DNA of 64,000 nucleotides. It comes from Elioraea sp. Its GTDB lineage: Bacteria > Pseudomonadota > Alphaproteobacteria > Acetobacterales > Acetobacteraceae. A model generated the notes under the pieces. The model saw only the letters and a program-made list of their open reading frames with translations, did no database searches and was not told the DNA's origin. This document shows, in pieces, positions 52,329 to 61,756 of this stretch (positions within the stretch are counted from its first letter, which is position 1; each line of letters starts with the position of its first letter). The stretch lies in NCBI RefSeq assembly GCF_022842375.1, contig NZ_JALHPR010000004.1, positions 124,001 through 188,000 of the forward strand, given 5' to 3'. Position numbers and translations under genes: made by a program.

Positions 52329-52991
52329 ATGAACAGACTATCATGGCTCGGGGTAGTGGCTGGGACGGCGATGCTCGCCGTTGCAGTCCCGACGCAGGCA
52401 AACGCGGCGATCGTCTTCGGAACCGGGCCGGCGCCCGGATCGACCGACAACGTCATCGTCAACGCCTGCGCCAGCCCCGTGTTGGGCCCCGCACTCACGG
52501 TCACCGGCTGCCTCAACACGAGCCAGACCACCGATGTCAACTTCACGAGCGACGAGAACCTGCTGCTGACGGAAGGCGGCGGCCAGGCCCAGCTCGTCTC
52601 GCAGGACGGCGCGTTCAGCTACCTCGAGATCAGCCTCGATCCCGGTCAGACCTTCGCGATCCTAGAGCTGAACATCGACACGAACGCCGATGGCACGGTC
52701 GTCTTCACGGTGCAGGATCAGAACGTCTCGAGCGGCCCCCTCGCCCTGGACGAGAACGGCGTGAACCGCTTCTACGTCATCGGCACGGCGGGGGAGGACT
52801 TCACCTCCCTCTCCTTCGTCACCACCGTCGGCGTCACCAGCGTCGACCTGGTGTCGGACGTGAAGCAGGTGCGCATCGGTGGCGTCGACGATGGCGGTGG
52901 TGGCTTCCCGATCCCCGAGCCGGCCACGATTGCCCTGTTCGGCGCAGGCCTGCTCGGCCTCGGCCTCGCCCGGCGGCGCCGCAAGGCCTGA
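52329..52991 (+). CDS. PEP-CTERM exoprotein, paralogue 2
   Basis: A 220-residue paralogue of the preceding protein. Signal peptide MNRLSWLGVVAGTAMLAVAV with cleavage after QANA; Cys47 and Cys61 keep the C-x13-C spacing (NAC...GCLN); the C-terminal VKQVRIGGV precedes a glycine run and the tag FPIPEPATIALFGAGLLGLG, then LARRRRKA. AAGGAAGAG lies before the ATG. The middle region is diverged and more acidic than in paralogue 1. Exosortase-dependent display or release at the cell surface is expected from the tag; its binding partner or role is unknown. Confidence 0.93.
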   Translation: MNRLSWLGVVAGTAMLAVAVPTQANAAIVFGTGPAPGSTDNVIVNACASPVLGPALTVTGCLNTSQTTDVNFTSDENLLLTEGGGQAQLVSQDGAFSYLEISLDPGQTFAILELNIDTNADGTVVFTVQDQNVSSGPLALDENGVNRFYVIGTAGEDFTSLSFVTTVGVTSVDLVSDVKQVRIGGVDDGGGGFPIPEPATIALFGAGLLGLGLARRRRKA

Positions 52992-53022
52992 TCGCTCGCA
53001 ACTGAGTAAGGCGGCTTGACCA

Positions 53023-53048
53023 GGGCGGTGCCGGCAACGGCACCGCCC
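53023..53048. terminator. Bidirectional terminator between PEP-CTERM gene 2 and the PEPC-like gene
   Basis: The same perfect 11-bp stem and GCAA loop as at 52062-52087. It lies 31 bases after the PEP-CTERM stop and 17 bases beyond the stop of the convergent PEP-carboxylase-like gene, so it can serve both strands. Confidence 0.75.
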
Positions 53049-53064
53049 TTCGCTTGTGCGGTCC

Positions 53065-55893
53065 TCAGCCGTGGGCGCCGACGTCCTGGGTGATGGCGGC
53101 GGAGGCCTCGCGCACCAGGCCGAACAGCGTGCGCATCGGGCCGAACACCTCGGCGTGCTCCTGCTCGTAGGTCGCTGCCTCCGCCGTTCCCGGCGGCTCG
53201 GCGAAGTCGAGCGAGAGCGCCGCATCGCGGTTGCGCGGGAATACCTCCTCCAGCACCGCCACCGCCCCCGGCACGTCGAGCCGCAGCACGCGGGCGACCA
53301 GCGCCGCGCGCGTGATGCCGTGGCGCGGCGAGAAATCGGGGATGCGCGTGGCCAGCAGCCAGATGCGGTGGATCAGCGCCAGCCGGATGGCGTGCAGCAG
53401 CACGAGCCGCTCGGGCGGGCGCTCGGCAGGCCACGTGGCCTCGAGCGCCAACGCATCCTGCTGCAGGCGGCGGAACATCCGCCGCACGGGCTCCGACAGG
53501 CCGAATTCCTCGAGCGCCTCTGCCACCGCCGTCAGCGCCGCCGCGCGGCCCGGCCGCCGCGTGCGCGCCGCACGGTCAAGCCAGGTTCCGGGGTCCAGCG
53601 TGGCGACGTAGCCACGGAGGATGTCGAGCGCGCCGGCACGCCGCGCGGCTTCGGCCATTGCCATCGCCCTGCCGAAACGGGGTGACCTGGCGCGCAGCTC
53701 CGCGAAGGTCTCGGGGCTGCGGGAGGCCGCCTTGCCGAGCCCGTGCAGCGTGTTCGCGAGCCACCCCATCTGGTGCAGGATCGCGTTGTTCGGGATCGCG
53801 CGCAGCTCCGACGGGTGCGCGATCATCGCCGGCCCGCCAAGCCCGTCGCGCTGCCGCGCTGCCGGCCGCGATCCGGTGGGGTCGAGCAGGCTGGGCCCGA
53901 AGGCGCCGAGCAGCGCGGCGTAGCCCGGGTCCTCGACCAGCGCTTCCATCTCCGACCGCACCGTGCCGAAGAACTCCGCCGCCCAGTCAGCCTCGGCGTA
54001 CACGGGGTCCGACACCGCCTCCTCGGGCTCGGGGGCGAAGGCATGCTCGGCGATCCGCGCGATCGTGGCGGCGGCGAGCGATGGCGTGCCGAACAGCAGG
54101 TAGCCGTCGGAGCCCTGGAAGCTGCTTTCCTCCCGCACGCTCAAGCCCGCCGCGCCGAACTGCGCGCGCGAGGCGGCGGGAGCGAGATACTCGAACCGGT
54201 CGGCCAGGCTGGCTGGATGCGCGCCACGGCCGATGCTCTCGCCATGGGTGTTGAACAGCACGAGCTCGATGCCGGCGAGGTCATACCGCCTGAGCGTCTC
54301 GGCGAGCTTCAGGCGAAGCCGCTCGATCCAGTAGCTGGCCGCGAGCTGGCCGACGAAGCGCCCTGAATCCGAATAGCCGAACTGGATGCAAAGCCTGCCC
54401 GTCGCGCGCAGATAGGCGCGCCAATGCGGGCTGCGCAGCGCCTCCTCCAGCACCCGCGCGCCGCGCTCCAGCCCCTCCGCCGTCTCGAACAGCGGGCTGA
54501 TCTCGACCTGGTTCTCGATGCCGAAGCGTTTCGCGAGCCACAGCGCCGCAAGCAGCGTATAGCCCGTCTCGGTCTCGGCGATCAGGAAGCGGATCTTCTG
54601 CGACCGGTCGATGTGCTTGACGATCTGCGCGACCGTCATCATCAGCCGCGCGGCCGAAGCACCCTCCGTCAGCAGCGCGCCGAAATCGACCGCCACCGTC
54701 TCGACGCTGTCGAGCGCCGCGTTGATCGCCGCAAGCAGGCCGCGGCGGCGGGCGCGATCCTCCGGCCCGCCATCGAAGCCGAGGCGATGGCGGAGCGCGT
54801 TGTGCACCTGCGTGGCGTTCAGCCGCACATGGGTGTGGGCGAGTGCCAGCCCGTGCGAGACGAGGCCAGCGCGCGCGACGGCAAGACGCATCCGCGCCGC
54901 ATCGTCAGGTGCGGCGGCGATCGCCTCGGCGAACAGCGGCAGAAGTGGCGTGGGCTCGGTCAACGCATCGGATGCACGGTCGATCAGCGCATGGGCGAAG
55001 CGCTGCACCGCCTCCGGCTCCGGCGTCGTGCCTTCCGGGCAGGCCGCGATCTGTTCCGCGACCGCATCGGCGGCGATCGCGATGCGCGCGGCGAGCGGGC
55101 CGGCCCCCGCTTCGCCGACGGCTGCATCGAGGCGGGCAAGCTGCAGTGCCTTCATGCGCAGGCGGAATTTCAGCGTGTCGGCGAACCCGATATCGGTGCG
55201 GCCGTCGGTGTCGTAGCCCACCCAGGTGGAGATGATCACCGGCGCAGGGGCCAGCACCGACCAGCGATCGGGCCAGGCGGCACGGGCCGCCCCGAACAAG
55301 GCTTCCGCGAACCGGTCGAGCGCATCGCGCGCATGGGCGATGGCGACCCCTGCCGCCTCGAACTCCTGCACGAGGGTGATCGGGCTCGGGCGGAGATGCA
55401 TCGGGTCGATCGCGCCCAGTACGGCACGCCCGGGCGCGGTCCCGGCCGAGGCTGATTCCGCGAGCAGCGCTGCCGTCGGCCCGGGCATCGAGAAGGTCGG
55501 GTGAGCGGTGAATACGGCAGCATAGCGCGGATGCTCGACCAGCAGGCGATAGGCGGCGAAGGGAACCGGGCTGTCGTCCGGATCGGGGCGGACAAGGCGT
55601 GCGGCCAGCGTATCGAACGCCGCTTCCCCCGGCGGACCGACATAGGCCGCCACCCTGCCCGCGCGCGCCCGGAACGCAGCGGCGCCGAGGCGGCGGAGGA
55701 CGACCGTCAGCCCGGGGAGGTCGAGGGTTCCGTCATCGAGGCGACGGGAGATGGCCAGGGCGGCCGAGGACACAGGGTCGGCGAAGGGGTCGGTCGCGGC
55801 GGCTTCGAGCAGGCGCGCGACCGTGCCGGTCAGTTCAGCAATCGCCGCGTCGGCTGCATCTGGAATAAGGTCGGAGCCTGCTGCATCAAGCAT
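53065..55893 (-). CDS. Divergent phosphoenolpyruvate carboxylase family protein
   Basis: A 942-residue protein with PEPC layout. It keeps FTAHPTF with the catalytic His131 and GYSDSGR (506-512). It departs elsewhere: the usual GGDRDGNP reads GYDTDGRT (226-233), the catalytic loop FHGRGGSxGRGG reads FNTHGESIGRGA (547-558), keeping only the second Arg, and the C-terminal QNTG tail is absent (it ends QDVGAHG). A canonical enzyme fixes bicarbonate onto PEP to give oxaloacetate. Whether this form is active is unclear. It is transcribed alone, after the sugar operon and 64 bases from it. Confidence 0.85.
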   Translation of the reverse strand: MLDAAGSDLIPDAADAAIAELTGTVARLLEAAATDPFADPVSSAALAISRRLDDGTLDLPGLTVVLRRLGAAAFRARAGRVAAYVGPPGEAAFDTLAARLVRPDPDDSPVPFAAYRLLVEHPRYAAVFTAHPTFSMPGPTAALLAESASAGTAPGRAVLGAIDPMHLRPSPITLVQEFEAAGVAIAHARDALDRFAEALFGAARAAWPDRWSVLAPAPVIISTWVGYDTDGRTDIGFADTLKFRLRMKALQLARLDAAVGEAGAGPLAARIAIAADAVAEQIAACPEGTTPEPEAVQRFAHALIDRASDALTEPTPLLPLFAEAIAAAPDDAARMRLAVARAGLVSHGLALAHTHVRLNATQVHNALRHRLGFDGGPEDRARRRGLLAAINAALDSVETVAVDFGALLTEGASAARLMMTVAQIVKHIDRSQKIRFLIAETETGYTLLAALWLAKRFGIENQVEISPLFETAEGLERGARVLEEALRSPHWRAYLRATGRLCIQFGYSDSGRFVGQLAASYWIERLRLKLAETLRRYDLAGIELVLFNTHGESIGRGAHPASLADRFEYLAPAASRAQFGAAGLSVREESSFQGSDGYLLFGTPSLAAATIARIAEHAFAPEPEEAVSDPVYAEADWAAEFFGTVRSEMEALVEDPGYAALLGAFGPSLLDPTGSRPAARQRDGLGGPAMIAHPSELRAIPNNAILHQMGWLANTLHGLGKAASRSPETFAELRARSPRFGRAMAMAEAARRAGALDILRGYVATLDPGTWLDRAARTRRPGRAAALTAVAEALEEFGLSEPVRRMFRRLQQDALALEATWPAERPPERLVLLHAIRLALIHRIWLLATRIPDFSPRHGITRAALVARVLRLDVPGAVAVLEEVFPRNRDAALSLDFAEPPGTAEAATYEQEHAEVFGPMRTLFGLVREASAAITQDVGAHG

Positions 55894-55957
55894 GCAGACA
55901 ATTGTGCACCTGCGAAGGGCCGCTGCGCCACAGAAACGTTGCGCGGAGAGACGTCGA

Positions 55958-57103
55958 TCAGGCGCCCGGAAGCTGCCGCAGCGCCGCGCATACCGCCTCG
56001 ACCTGCCCGTCGGTCAACTCCGGAAACATCGGCAGCGACAGCACCTGCCCTGCCGCCACCTCGGTTTCCCGGCACATGGCCGGGCCGAGCGCGATGCGGC
56101 CGCGATAGGCGCCCTGGGCGTGCACCGGAACGGGGTAGTGCACATTGGTGGCGATGCCGCGGGCACGCAGGAACGCCTGCACCGACGCGCGGTCGCCGCA
56201 GCGCAGCACGTATTGGTGGAAGACGTGGCTCGTGCCCCGCTGTCGCGCGGGGGCGCTGAGCGGCCCGCCGGCGAGCGCGGCATCATACGCCGCCGCGATC
56301 GCCTGGCGCCGCGCCGTGACTGCATCGAGCGCCGTCAGCTTCACGCGCAGTGCCGCCGCCTGCACTTCGTCGAGCCTGCTGTTCACACCCGCCATGTCGG
56401 AGACATAGCGCTCGCGCCAGCCATACTGGCGCAGCGCGGCGATCCGGTCGGCCAGCGCCTCGTCGTCGGTCGAGAGGACGCCGCCATCGCCGAGCGCGCC
56501 GAGGTTCTTGGTTGGATAGAGGCTGAAGGCAGCGGCGATGCCGAGCGTGCCGCATTTCCGGCCGCCCACCAGCGCGCCATGGCTCTGCGAGCAATCCTCG
56601 ATCACCACCGCCCCGTGGCGAGAGGCGATGGCGATGATCTCGGCCACCGATGCCGGCTGGCCGTAGATGTGCACGGGGACGACGGCGCGGATCGGCGGCA
56701 GGCCGGGCGGCGGGCTCGCCAGCACGGTGGCGAGCTCAGCCGGGTCCATCGTGTAGGTGGCGGGGTCGATGTCGATCAGCACCGCCGTCGCCCCAACCAT
56801 CTCGATCGCGGCAACGGTCGCCACCGCCGTGTGGCTGACGGTCGCGACCGCGGCACCAGGGCCGATGCCGAGGCCGCGCAGGATCAGTGCGAGCGCATCG
56901 GTGCCGTTGGCGACGCCGACGGCGCGCGCCGCCCCCTGCCAGGTAGCGAATTCCGTTTCAAAGGCGGCACATTCCTTGCCGAGGATGTACCAGCCGCTGT
57001 CGAGCGCGCGCGCGATCGCGGCGTCGATCTGGGCCTTCTGCGCGCGGTAGCTGGCGCCCGGGTCGGCCTGCGGAACGGTCACGGGAGGCGAGGCGGCGTT
57101 CAT
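55958..57103 (-). CDS. DegT/DnrJ/EryC1/StrS family sugar aminotransferase
   Basis: A 381-residue PLP-dependent aminotransferase. It shows WQGAARAVGVANGTDALALIL, VPVHIYGQPAS, VIEDCSQSHGA (PLP-binding Asp) and the Schiff-base Lys in SLYPTKNLGALGDGG, and ends with an insertion-type MFPELTDGQVEAVC. Enzymes of this family aminate keto-sugar nucleotides at C-3 or C-4. Following rfbB, rfbA and an epimerase, it probably makes a dTDP-amino-deoxy sugar. It starts 9 bases after the epimerase gene. Confidence 0.92.
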   Translation of the reverse strand: MNAASPPVTVPQADPGASYRAQKAQIDAAIARALDSGWYILGKECAAFETEFATWQGAARAVGVANGTDALALILRGLGIGPGAAVATVSHTAVATVAAIEMVGATAVLIDIDPATYTMDPAELATVLASPPPGLPPIRAVVPVHIYGQPASVAEIIAIASRHGAVVIEDCSQSHGALVGGRKCGTLGIAAAFSLYPTKNLGALGDGGVLSTDDEALADRIAALRQYGWRERYVSDMAGVNSRLDEVQAAALRVKLTALDAVTARRQAIAAAYDAALAGGPLSAPARQRGTSHVFHQYVLRCGDRASVQAFLRARGIATNVHYPVPVHAQGAYRGRIALGPAMCRETEVAAGQVLSLPMFPELTDGQVEAVCAALRQLPGA

Positions 57104-57112
57104 GGCGATGTC

Positions 57113-58075
57113 TCACACATAGAGGGCGAGGCGTGGGCGGAACCAGGCGAGCGTGCGGGAAAGCCCGTCGGCCAGCGTCACTTCGGGCGCCCAGCCGGTG
57201 GCGGCCCGGAACGCCCGATCGTCGGCCACATAGGAACCGATGTCGATCTTGGCACGGTCGGCCGGGAAGGTCTCGACCCGGAACTCGCCCGAGCCGTTGG
57301 CGGCGACGAGGGCGGAGGCAAGCTCGCGCAGGCTGACGGCAGGGCTGCCGCCGAGATTGTAGGCGCCGGGCTGTGCATCGAGGGCGGCGATGAAGGCGGC
57401 TGCGACGTCCTCGCCGAAGGCAAGGTCGCGCATCTGCTCGCCGCCCCACACCTCGAAGGCCTCGCCCTCCAGCACGCGGCGGATCCAGAGGCCGAGGAAG
57501 GTCTGCTTCGCATCGGCGATGCGCAACCGCGGGCCATAGCAGTTGGTGAGGCGCAGCGACACGACGGGGCGCCCATGCACCTTGTTCTCGAGCAGCCAGT
57601 ACTGCTCGGCCGCCCATTTGCTCACTGCGTTCGCATCCGGCGGATCGACGGGGTGATCCTCGGCGACAGGCAGTGCGCGGGGGCGGCCGTAGAGCTGGCG
57701 CGTCGAGGCATGCACCACACGTGCGGTTGGTGCCGCCGCGCGGGCGGCGAGGACCAGGCGCAGCGTCGCGTCCGCGTTCTGCGCCAGGTCGTGCCGCGGA
57801 TCGGCCTGGCTTCCCATGTGCGAGGTGTGCGCGGCGAGGTGGAAGATCGCGTCAGCACCGGCAACGATCGGCGCGAGATCGGCCGTCGCGAGATCGGCCT
57901 CGACCAGCGTCGCCCGGATGCCGTCGAGGTTGGCGTGGTTCGCCCCCGTCCCCGGCAGCAGCGCATCGACGGCCACGACCTCCGCCCCGCGCGCGGCGAG
58001 CGCGGCGGCGAGCGTCGCGCCGAGGAACCCGGCCCCGCCGGTGACGATGCAGCGTACGCCCCCCAATTCCTTCAT
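57113..58075 (-). CDS. NAD-dependent epimerase/dehydratase family protein
   Basis: A 320-residue extended SDR starting MKELGGVRCIVTGGAGFLGA (cofactor turn GGAGFLG). It has HLAAHTSHMGSQADP, VVHASTRQLYGRP, SLRLTNCYGPR and YNLGGSPAVSLREL. At the usual Tyr-x3-Lys site the sequence reads DANAVSKWAAEQ, so Asn replaces the Tyr while the Lys stays. The start at 58075 is preferred over longer forms because it matches the family's N-terminal strand. It lies between rfbA (13 bases) and the aminotransferase. Confidence 0.88.
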   Translation of the reverse strand: MKELGGVRCIVTGGAGFLGATLAAALAARGAEVVAVDALLPGTGANHANLDGIRATLVEADLATADLAPIVAGADAIFHLAAHTSHMGSQADPRHDLAQNADATLRLVLAARAAAPTARVVHASTRQLYGRPRALPVAEDHPVDPPDANAVSKWAAEQYWLLENKVHGRPVVSLRLTNCYGPRLRIADAKQTFLGLWIRRVLEGEAFEVWGGEQMRDLAFGEDVAAAFIAALDAQPGAYNLGGSPAVSLRELASALVAANGSGEFRVETFPADRAKIDIGSYVADDRAFRAATGWAPEVTLADGLSRTLAWFRPRLALYV

Positions 58076-58088
58076 GCTGGGAGGTCCA

Positions 58089-58958
58089 TCACGCCTCGCG
58101 CGCGATCCGGGCGAGGTACGCGCCGAGATCGGTCTTGCCGAGGGAAGCCGCCTCGCGCGTGAGCGCCTCGGCATCGATGAAGCCCATGCGGAAGGCCACT
58201 TCCTCGGGGCAGCCGATCATCAGCCCCTGGCGTTCCTGCAGCGTCTGCACGAAGGTCGCAGCGGCGAGCAGCGAGGCCGGCGTTCCAGCATCGAGCCAGG
58301 CATAGCCGCGCCCCATCCGTTCCACGTGCAGTTCGTTCCGCGCGAGATACACCCGGTTCACGTCGGTGATCTCGAGCTCGCCGCGCGCGCCGGGCTTGAG
58401 CGCGGCCGCGATGTCGGAGACCTGGCCGTCATAGACGTAGAGGCCGATCACCGCCCAGTTGCTCGTTGGCTCGCGCGGCTTCTCGACGAGCTCCGTCGCC
58501 CGCCCCTCGGCGTCGAACCAGACCACGCCGTAGCGCTCGGGGTCGCGCACCTGGTAGGCGAACACGGTGGCCCCCGTGCCGCGCGTGGCGGCGTGCGAGA
58601 GCATCGTGCCCATGCCCTCGCCGTGGATCAGGTTGTCACCCAATGCCAGCGTGCACGGCGCGCCGCCGAGGAACTGCCGGCCGATGGTGAAGGCCTGGGC
58701 GATGCCATCCGGGCTCGGCTGCACGGCGTAGCTGATGGCGAGCCCGAGGCGCGAGCCGTCGCCGAGCAGACGGACGAAGCCTGCCTGGTCGGCCGGCGTG
58801 GTGATGACGAGGATGTCGCGGATGCCGGCGAGCATGAGCGTCGACAGCGGATAGTACACCATCGGCTTGTCGTAGACGGGCAGCAACTGCTTGGACGCCG
58901 CCAGCGTCATTGGGTGAAGCCGCGTGCCGGAGCCGCCGGCGAGCAGGATGCCCTTCAT
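58089..58958 (-). CDS. rfbA: Glucose-1-phosphate thymidylyltransferase
   Basis: A 289-residue nucleotidyltransferase (RfbA/RmlA) that makes dTDP-glucose. It begins [20 protein letters not shown] with [20 protein letters not shown], then [30 protein letters not shown] and [14 protein letters not shown], the full set for this family. The ATG at 58958 follows the rfbB stop by two bases and fits the usual 290-residue length. Confidence 0.96.
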   Translation of the reverse strand: MKGILLAGGSGTRLHPMTLAASKQLLPVYDKPMVYYPLSTLMLAGIRDILVITTPADQAGFVRLLGDGSRLGLAISYAVQPSPDGIAQAFTIGRQFLGGAPCTLALGDNLIHGEGMGTMLSHAATRGTGATVFAYQVRDPERYGVVWFDAEGRATELVEKPREPTSNWAVIGLYVYDGQVSDIAAALKPGARGELEITDVNRVYLARNELHVERMGRGYAWLDAGTPASLLAAATFVQTLQERQGLMIGCPEEVAFRMGFIDAEALTREAASLGKTDLGAYLARIAREA

Positions 58959-58960
58959 GC

Positions 58961-60016
58961 TCAGGCCGCCGTGCCGAGGCGCTGGCCGGCGTAGTTCCGC
59001 GCGCGGATGGCCTGCCACCACGCGGCATTCTCGAGATACCAGCGCACCGTCGCCTCGAGCCCGGTCTCGAAGCTGTACGCCGGCGTCCAGCCGAGTGCCG
59101 CCATCGCCGGTCCTGCATCGATCGCGTAGCGGAAATCATGGCCCGGACGATCCGTCACGAAGCTGATCAGCCGCTCGCGCGGGCCGGCCGGGTCGGGCAC
59201 CAGGCGGTCGAGCACTGCGCAGATGCCGCGCACCACGTCGATGTTCCGCGCCTCTGCATGCGCGCCGAGCAGGTGCGTCTCACCCGGCTTCGCACGCCCG
59301 AGTGCCGCGACCAGGCCGGCGGCGTGATCGTCGACATGGATCCAGTCACGCACGTTCTCGCCGCGCCCGTACACGGGCAGCGGCTTGCCCTCGACGGCAT
59401 TGGCGATGGTGAGCGGGATGAGCTTCTCGGGGAACTGCCAGGGCCCGTAGTTGTTGCAGGTGTTCGTGACAAAGGCCGGGAACCCGTAGGTCGCGTGGAA
59501 GGCGCGCACGAGATGATCGGATGCCGCCTTGGACGCTGCGTAGGGGCTGCGCGGGGCGTAGGGCGTCGCTGCCGTGAAGGGCGCATCGCCGGGTTCGAGA
59601 TGACCGAACACCTCGTCGGTCGAGACGTGATGAAAACGGAACGAGGCCGCACGCTCGGGCGTGAGCGCGCGCCAATGCGCGAGCGCTGCCTCCAGCACCG
59701 AGAGCGTGCCGGTGACGTTCGTCTGCACGAACGCGGCAGGCCCATCGATCGAGCGATCGACATGGCTTTCGGCGGCAAGGTGCATCACCGCGTCAGGGTC
59801 GTGGGCGGCGAAGATCGCGCGCATCGCCGCCGTGTCGGCGACGTCGGCCTTCACGTGCACGTGGCGCGGGTCGGACGCTGCCTCCTCGATCGCCTCTGGG
59901 CTGGCGGCGTAGGTCAGGCAGTCGACGTTCACGATGCGGGCATCGGTTGTGCGCAGCAGCCGCCGGATGACGGCGGATCCGATGAAACCCATGCCGCCGG
60001 TGAGAAGGATCTTCAT
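58961..60016 (-). CDS. rfbB: dTDP-glucose 4,6-dehydratase
   Basis: A 351-residue extended SDR. Cofactor motif [27 protein letters not shown], catalytic Thr-Asp-Glu in VSTDEVFG, Tyr-x3-Lys in [12 protein letters not shown], and [20 protein letters not shown] all match RfbB/RmlB. It forms dTDP-4-keto-6-deoxyglucose. It is the first gene of a four-gene operon that lacks rfbC and rfbD, so the end product is probably not simple rhamnose unless those genes lie elsewhere. Confidence 0.96.
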   Translation of the reverse strand: MKILLTGGMGFIGSAVIRRLLRTTDARIVNVDCLTYAASPEAIEEAASDPRHVHVKADVADTAAMRAIFAAHDPDAVMHLAAESHVDRSIDGPAAFVQTNVTGTLSVLEAALAHWRALTPERAASFRFHHVSTDEVFGHLEPGDAPFTAATPYAPRSPYAASKAASDHLVRAFHATYGFPAFVTNTCNNYGPWQFPEKLIPLTIANAVEGKPLPVYGRGENVRDWIHVDDHAAGLVAALGRAKPGETHLLGAHAEARNIDVVRGICAVLDRLVPDPAGPRERLISFVTDRPGHDFRYAIDAGPAMAALGWTPAYSFETGLEATVRWYLENAAWWQAIRARNYAGQRLGTAA

Positions 60017-60059
60017 GGGGCGGAGGGTGGCCCCGCTTCATGGCGGGGCGCAAGCCGCG

Positions 60060-61739
60060 CTATGGCCGAAAAGTGGCGCCGAGGTCACCGGCCGCAAGAA
60101 GCCGTTCGACGGCCTCGTCAGCCGCATCGGCGAAGGGGGTGAGAACCAGGGCCACCCCGAGGCCGCGCAGCCCGTCCGCCTCCTCCGGTCGCGAGGCGGT
60201 GAGCGCGATCCGGCCGGAAAACCCCGCCTCGGCCAGCGCGCGGAGCAGCGCGCCCCGCGTCGCGGCATGGCCGAGCACGACCGGAACATGCGGCATGGCG
60301 GCGACGATCCAGCGCGCCTCGGCCAGCGGCAGGCCGGCCACGAAGCCGGGGTCTGCCGCGTCGCCATAGAGGGCGGGCCAGCCGCGGCACTGGAATGCGC
60401 GCACGGCTTCGGGGTCGAAATCGACGCCGAGGAACCCAATGCCGCGTGCGGCGAGCCGCTCGGCGATCGCGGTGCCGTACCGGCCGAGACCGAGCAGCAG
60501 GATCGGGCGAGGCTCCACCTCGCCGCTTTCGGGCAGATGGTCCTCCCGGGAAGGATGGCGGCGCTCGAACACGCCGAGCCAGGGCGCCAACACGCGATAG
60601 AGCGTGGCCGAATGGACGATCATGTAGGTGGAAAGTGCGATGGTGATGATGCCGACGAGCGTCGTCAGCCCCACGGCCTCCGCGCCGATATGCCCCAGGC
60701 CCTGGCCGAGTGCCACGAAGACAAGGCTGAACTCGCTGATCTGCGCGACCGTCAGCCCGGCGAGGAACCCCGTGCGGCGCCGGTATCCGATCGCCCCCAT
60801 GATCGCCATGACGATGATGGGATTGCCGATGAGGACAAAGGCCGAGAGCAATGCCGCTTCGCCCAGCCGGCTCGCCACAGCCGAGAAATCGAACAGCGCG
60901 CCGAGTTCGAGAAAGAAGAACAGCAACAGGAAATCCCGCAGCGGCGCGAGCCGAGACGCGATCGCCTCCCGCACCGAGACGGAACCGAGGCTGACCCCGG
61001 CGACGAGCCCGCCGAGCTCCTTCGACAGGCCGACGGAATCCGCAGCCGTGGCGCCGAGCGCTGCCCAGCCGATCGCGAAGACGACGAGCAGTTCCGGCTC
61101 GCGCGCCATGCGTTGCAGCAGGGGTTCGGCGAGGTAGCGCATGAAAAGCCCCGCCGCGCCGATCAGCACGACCCCGCCGCCGATCGCGCGGCCAAGTGCG
61201 ATGAACCCGCCCTCCCCGGCCACCGCGAAGGCCGACAGCGCGATCATCGCGACGACGACGCAGATGTCCTGCACGATCAGGAACCCGAGCGCGATGCGCC
61301 CGTGCAGGGCATCGATCTCGCGTTTGTCGGAGAGCAGCTTCACGATGATGATCGTCGAGGAGAATGTCAGCGCCACCGCGACATAGGCGCTTTCGACCAT
61401 CCCCAGGCCCAGCACGAGACAGAGTGCGAACCCGCCGACGGAGGTGAACGCGACCTGCCCGAGGCCGGTTGCGAGCGCGACACGACCGAAGCTGCGGATG
61501 AGGCCGAGGTCGAGCTTCAGCCCGACCAGGAACAGCAGCAGCGCGATGCCGAGACGCGACAGCGTCTCGACCACGATGCCGCCATCGACGAAACCCGCGC
61601 CGGACGGCCCCGCGATGATGCCGACGGCGATGAACGAGACGATCAGCGGCTGGCGCAGCATCACGCCCGCAAGCCCCACAACCGCCGCAAGCCCCAGCAC
61701 GATCGTGATCTCGATGAAGACCGGCATATCCTCGTCCAT
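60060..61739 (-). CDS. CPA2-family cation:proton antiporter with TrkA-N domain (KefB-like)
   Basis: A 559-residue protein with about twelve membrane helices (residues 1-385) and a C-terminal Rossmann domain. Conserved features are LLFLVGLKLDLGLI, ALTFSSTIIIVKLLSDKREIDALHGRIALGFLIVQDICVV (the inner Asp of transport) and LAGLTVAQISEFSLVFVALG. The nucleotide motif is LLLGLGRYGTAIAERLAARG (TrkA-N). Such proteins exchange potassium or sodium for protons under nucleotide control. A potassium-channel gene is 17 bases upstream, suggesting joint ion homeostasis. Confidence 0.92.
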   Translation of the reverse strand: MDEDMPVFIEITIVLGLAAVVGLAGVMLRQPLIVSFIAVGIIAGPSGAGFVDGGIVVETLSRLGIALLLFLVGLKLDLGLIRSFGRVALATGLGQVAFTSVGGFALCLVLGLGMVESAYVAVALTFSSTIIIVKLLSDKREIDALHGRIALGFLIVQDICVVVAMIALSAFAVAGEGGFIALGRAIGGGVVLIGAAGLFMRYLAEPLLQRMAREPELLVVFAIGWAALGATAADSVGLSKELGGLVAGVSLGSVSVREAIASRLAPLRDFLLLFFFLELGALFDFSAVASRLGEAALLSAFVLIGNPIIVMAIMGAIGYRRRTGFLAGLTVAQISEFSLVFVALGQGLGHIGAEAVGLTTLVGIITIALSTYMIVHSATLYRVLAPWLGVFERRHPSREDHLPESGEVEPRPILLLGLGRYGTAIAERLAARGIGFLGVDFDPEAVRAFQCRGWPALYGDAADPGFVAGLPLAEARWIVAAMPHVPVVLGHAATRGALLRALAEAGFSGRIALTASRPEEADGLRGLGVALVLTPFADAADEAVERLLAAGDLGATFRP

Positions 61740-61756
61740 TCAGCGTCCCCGCGGCG

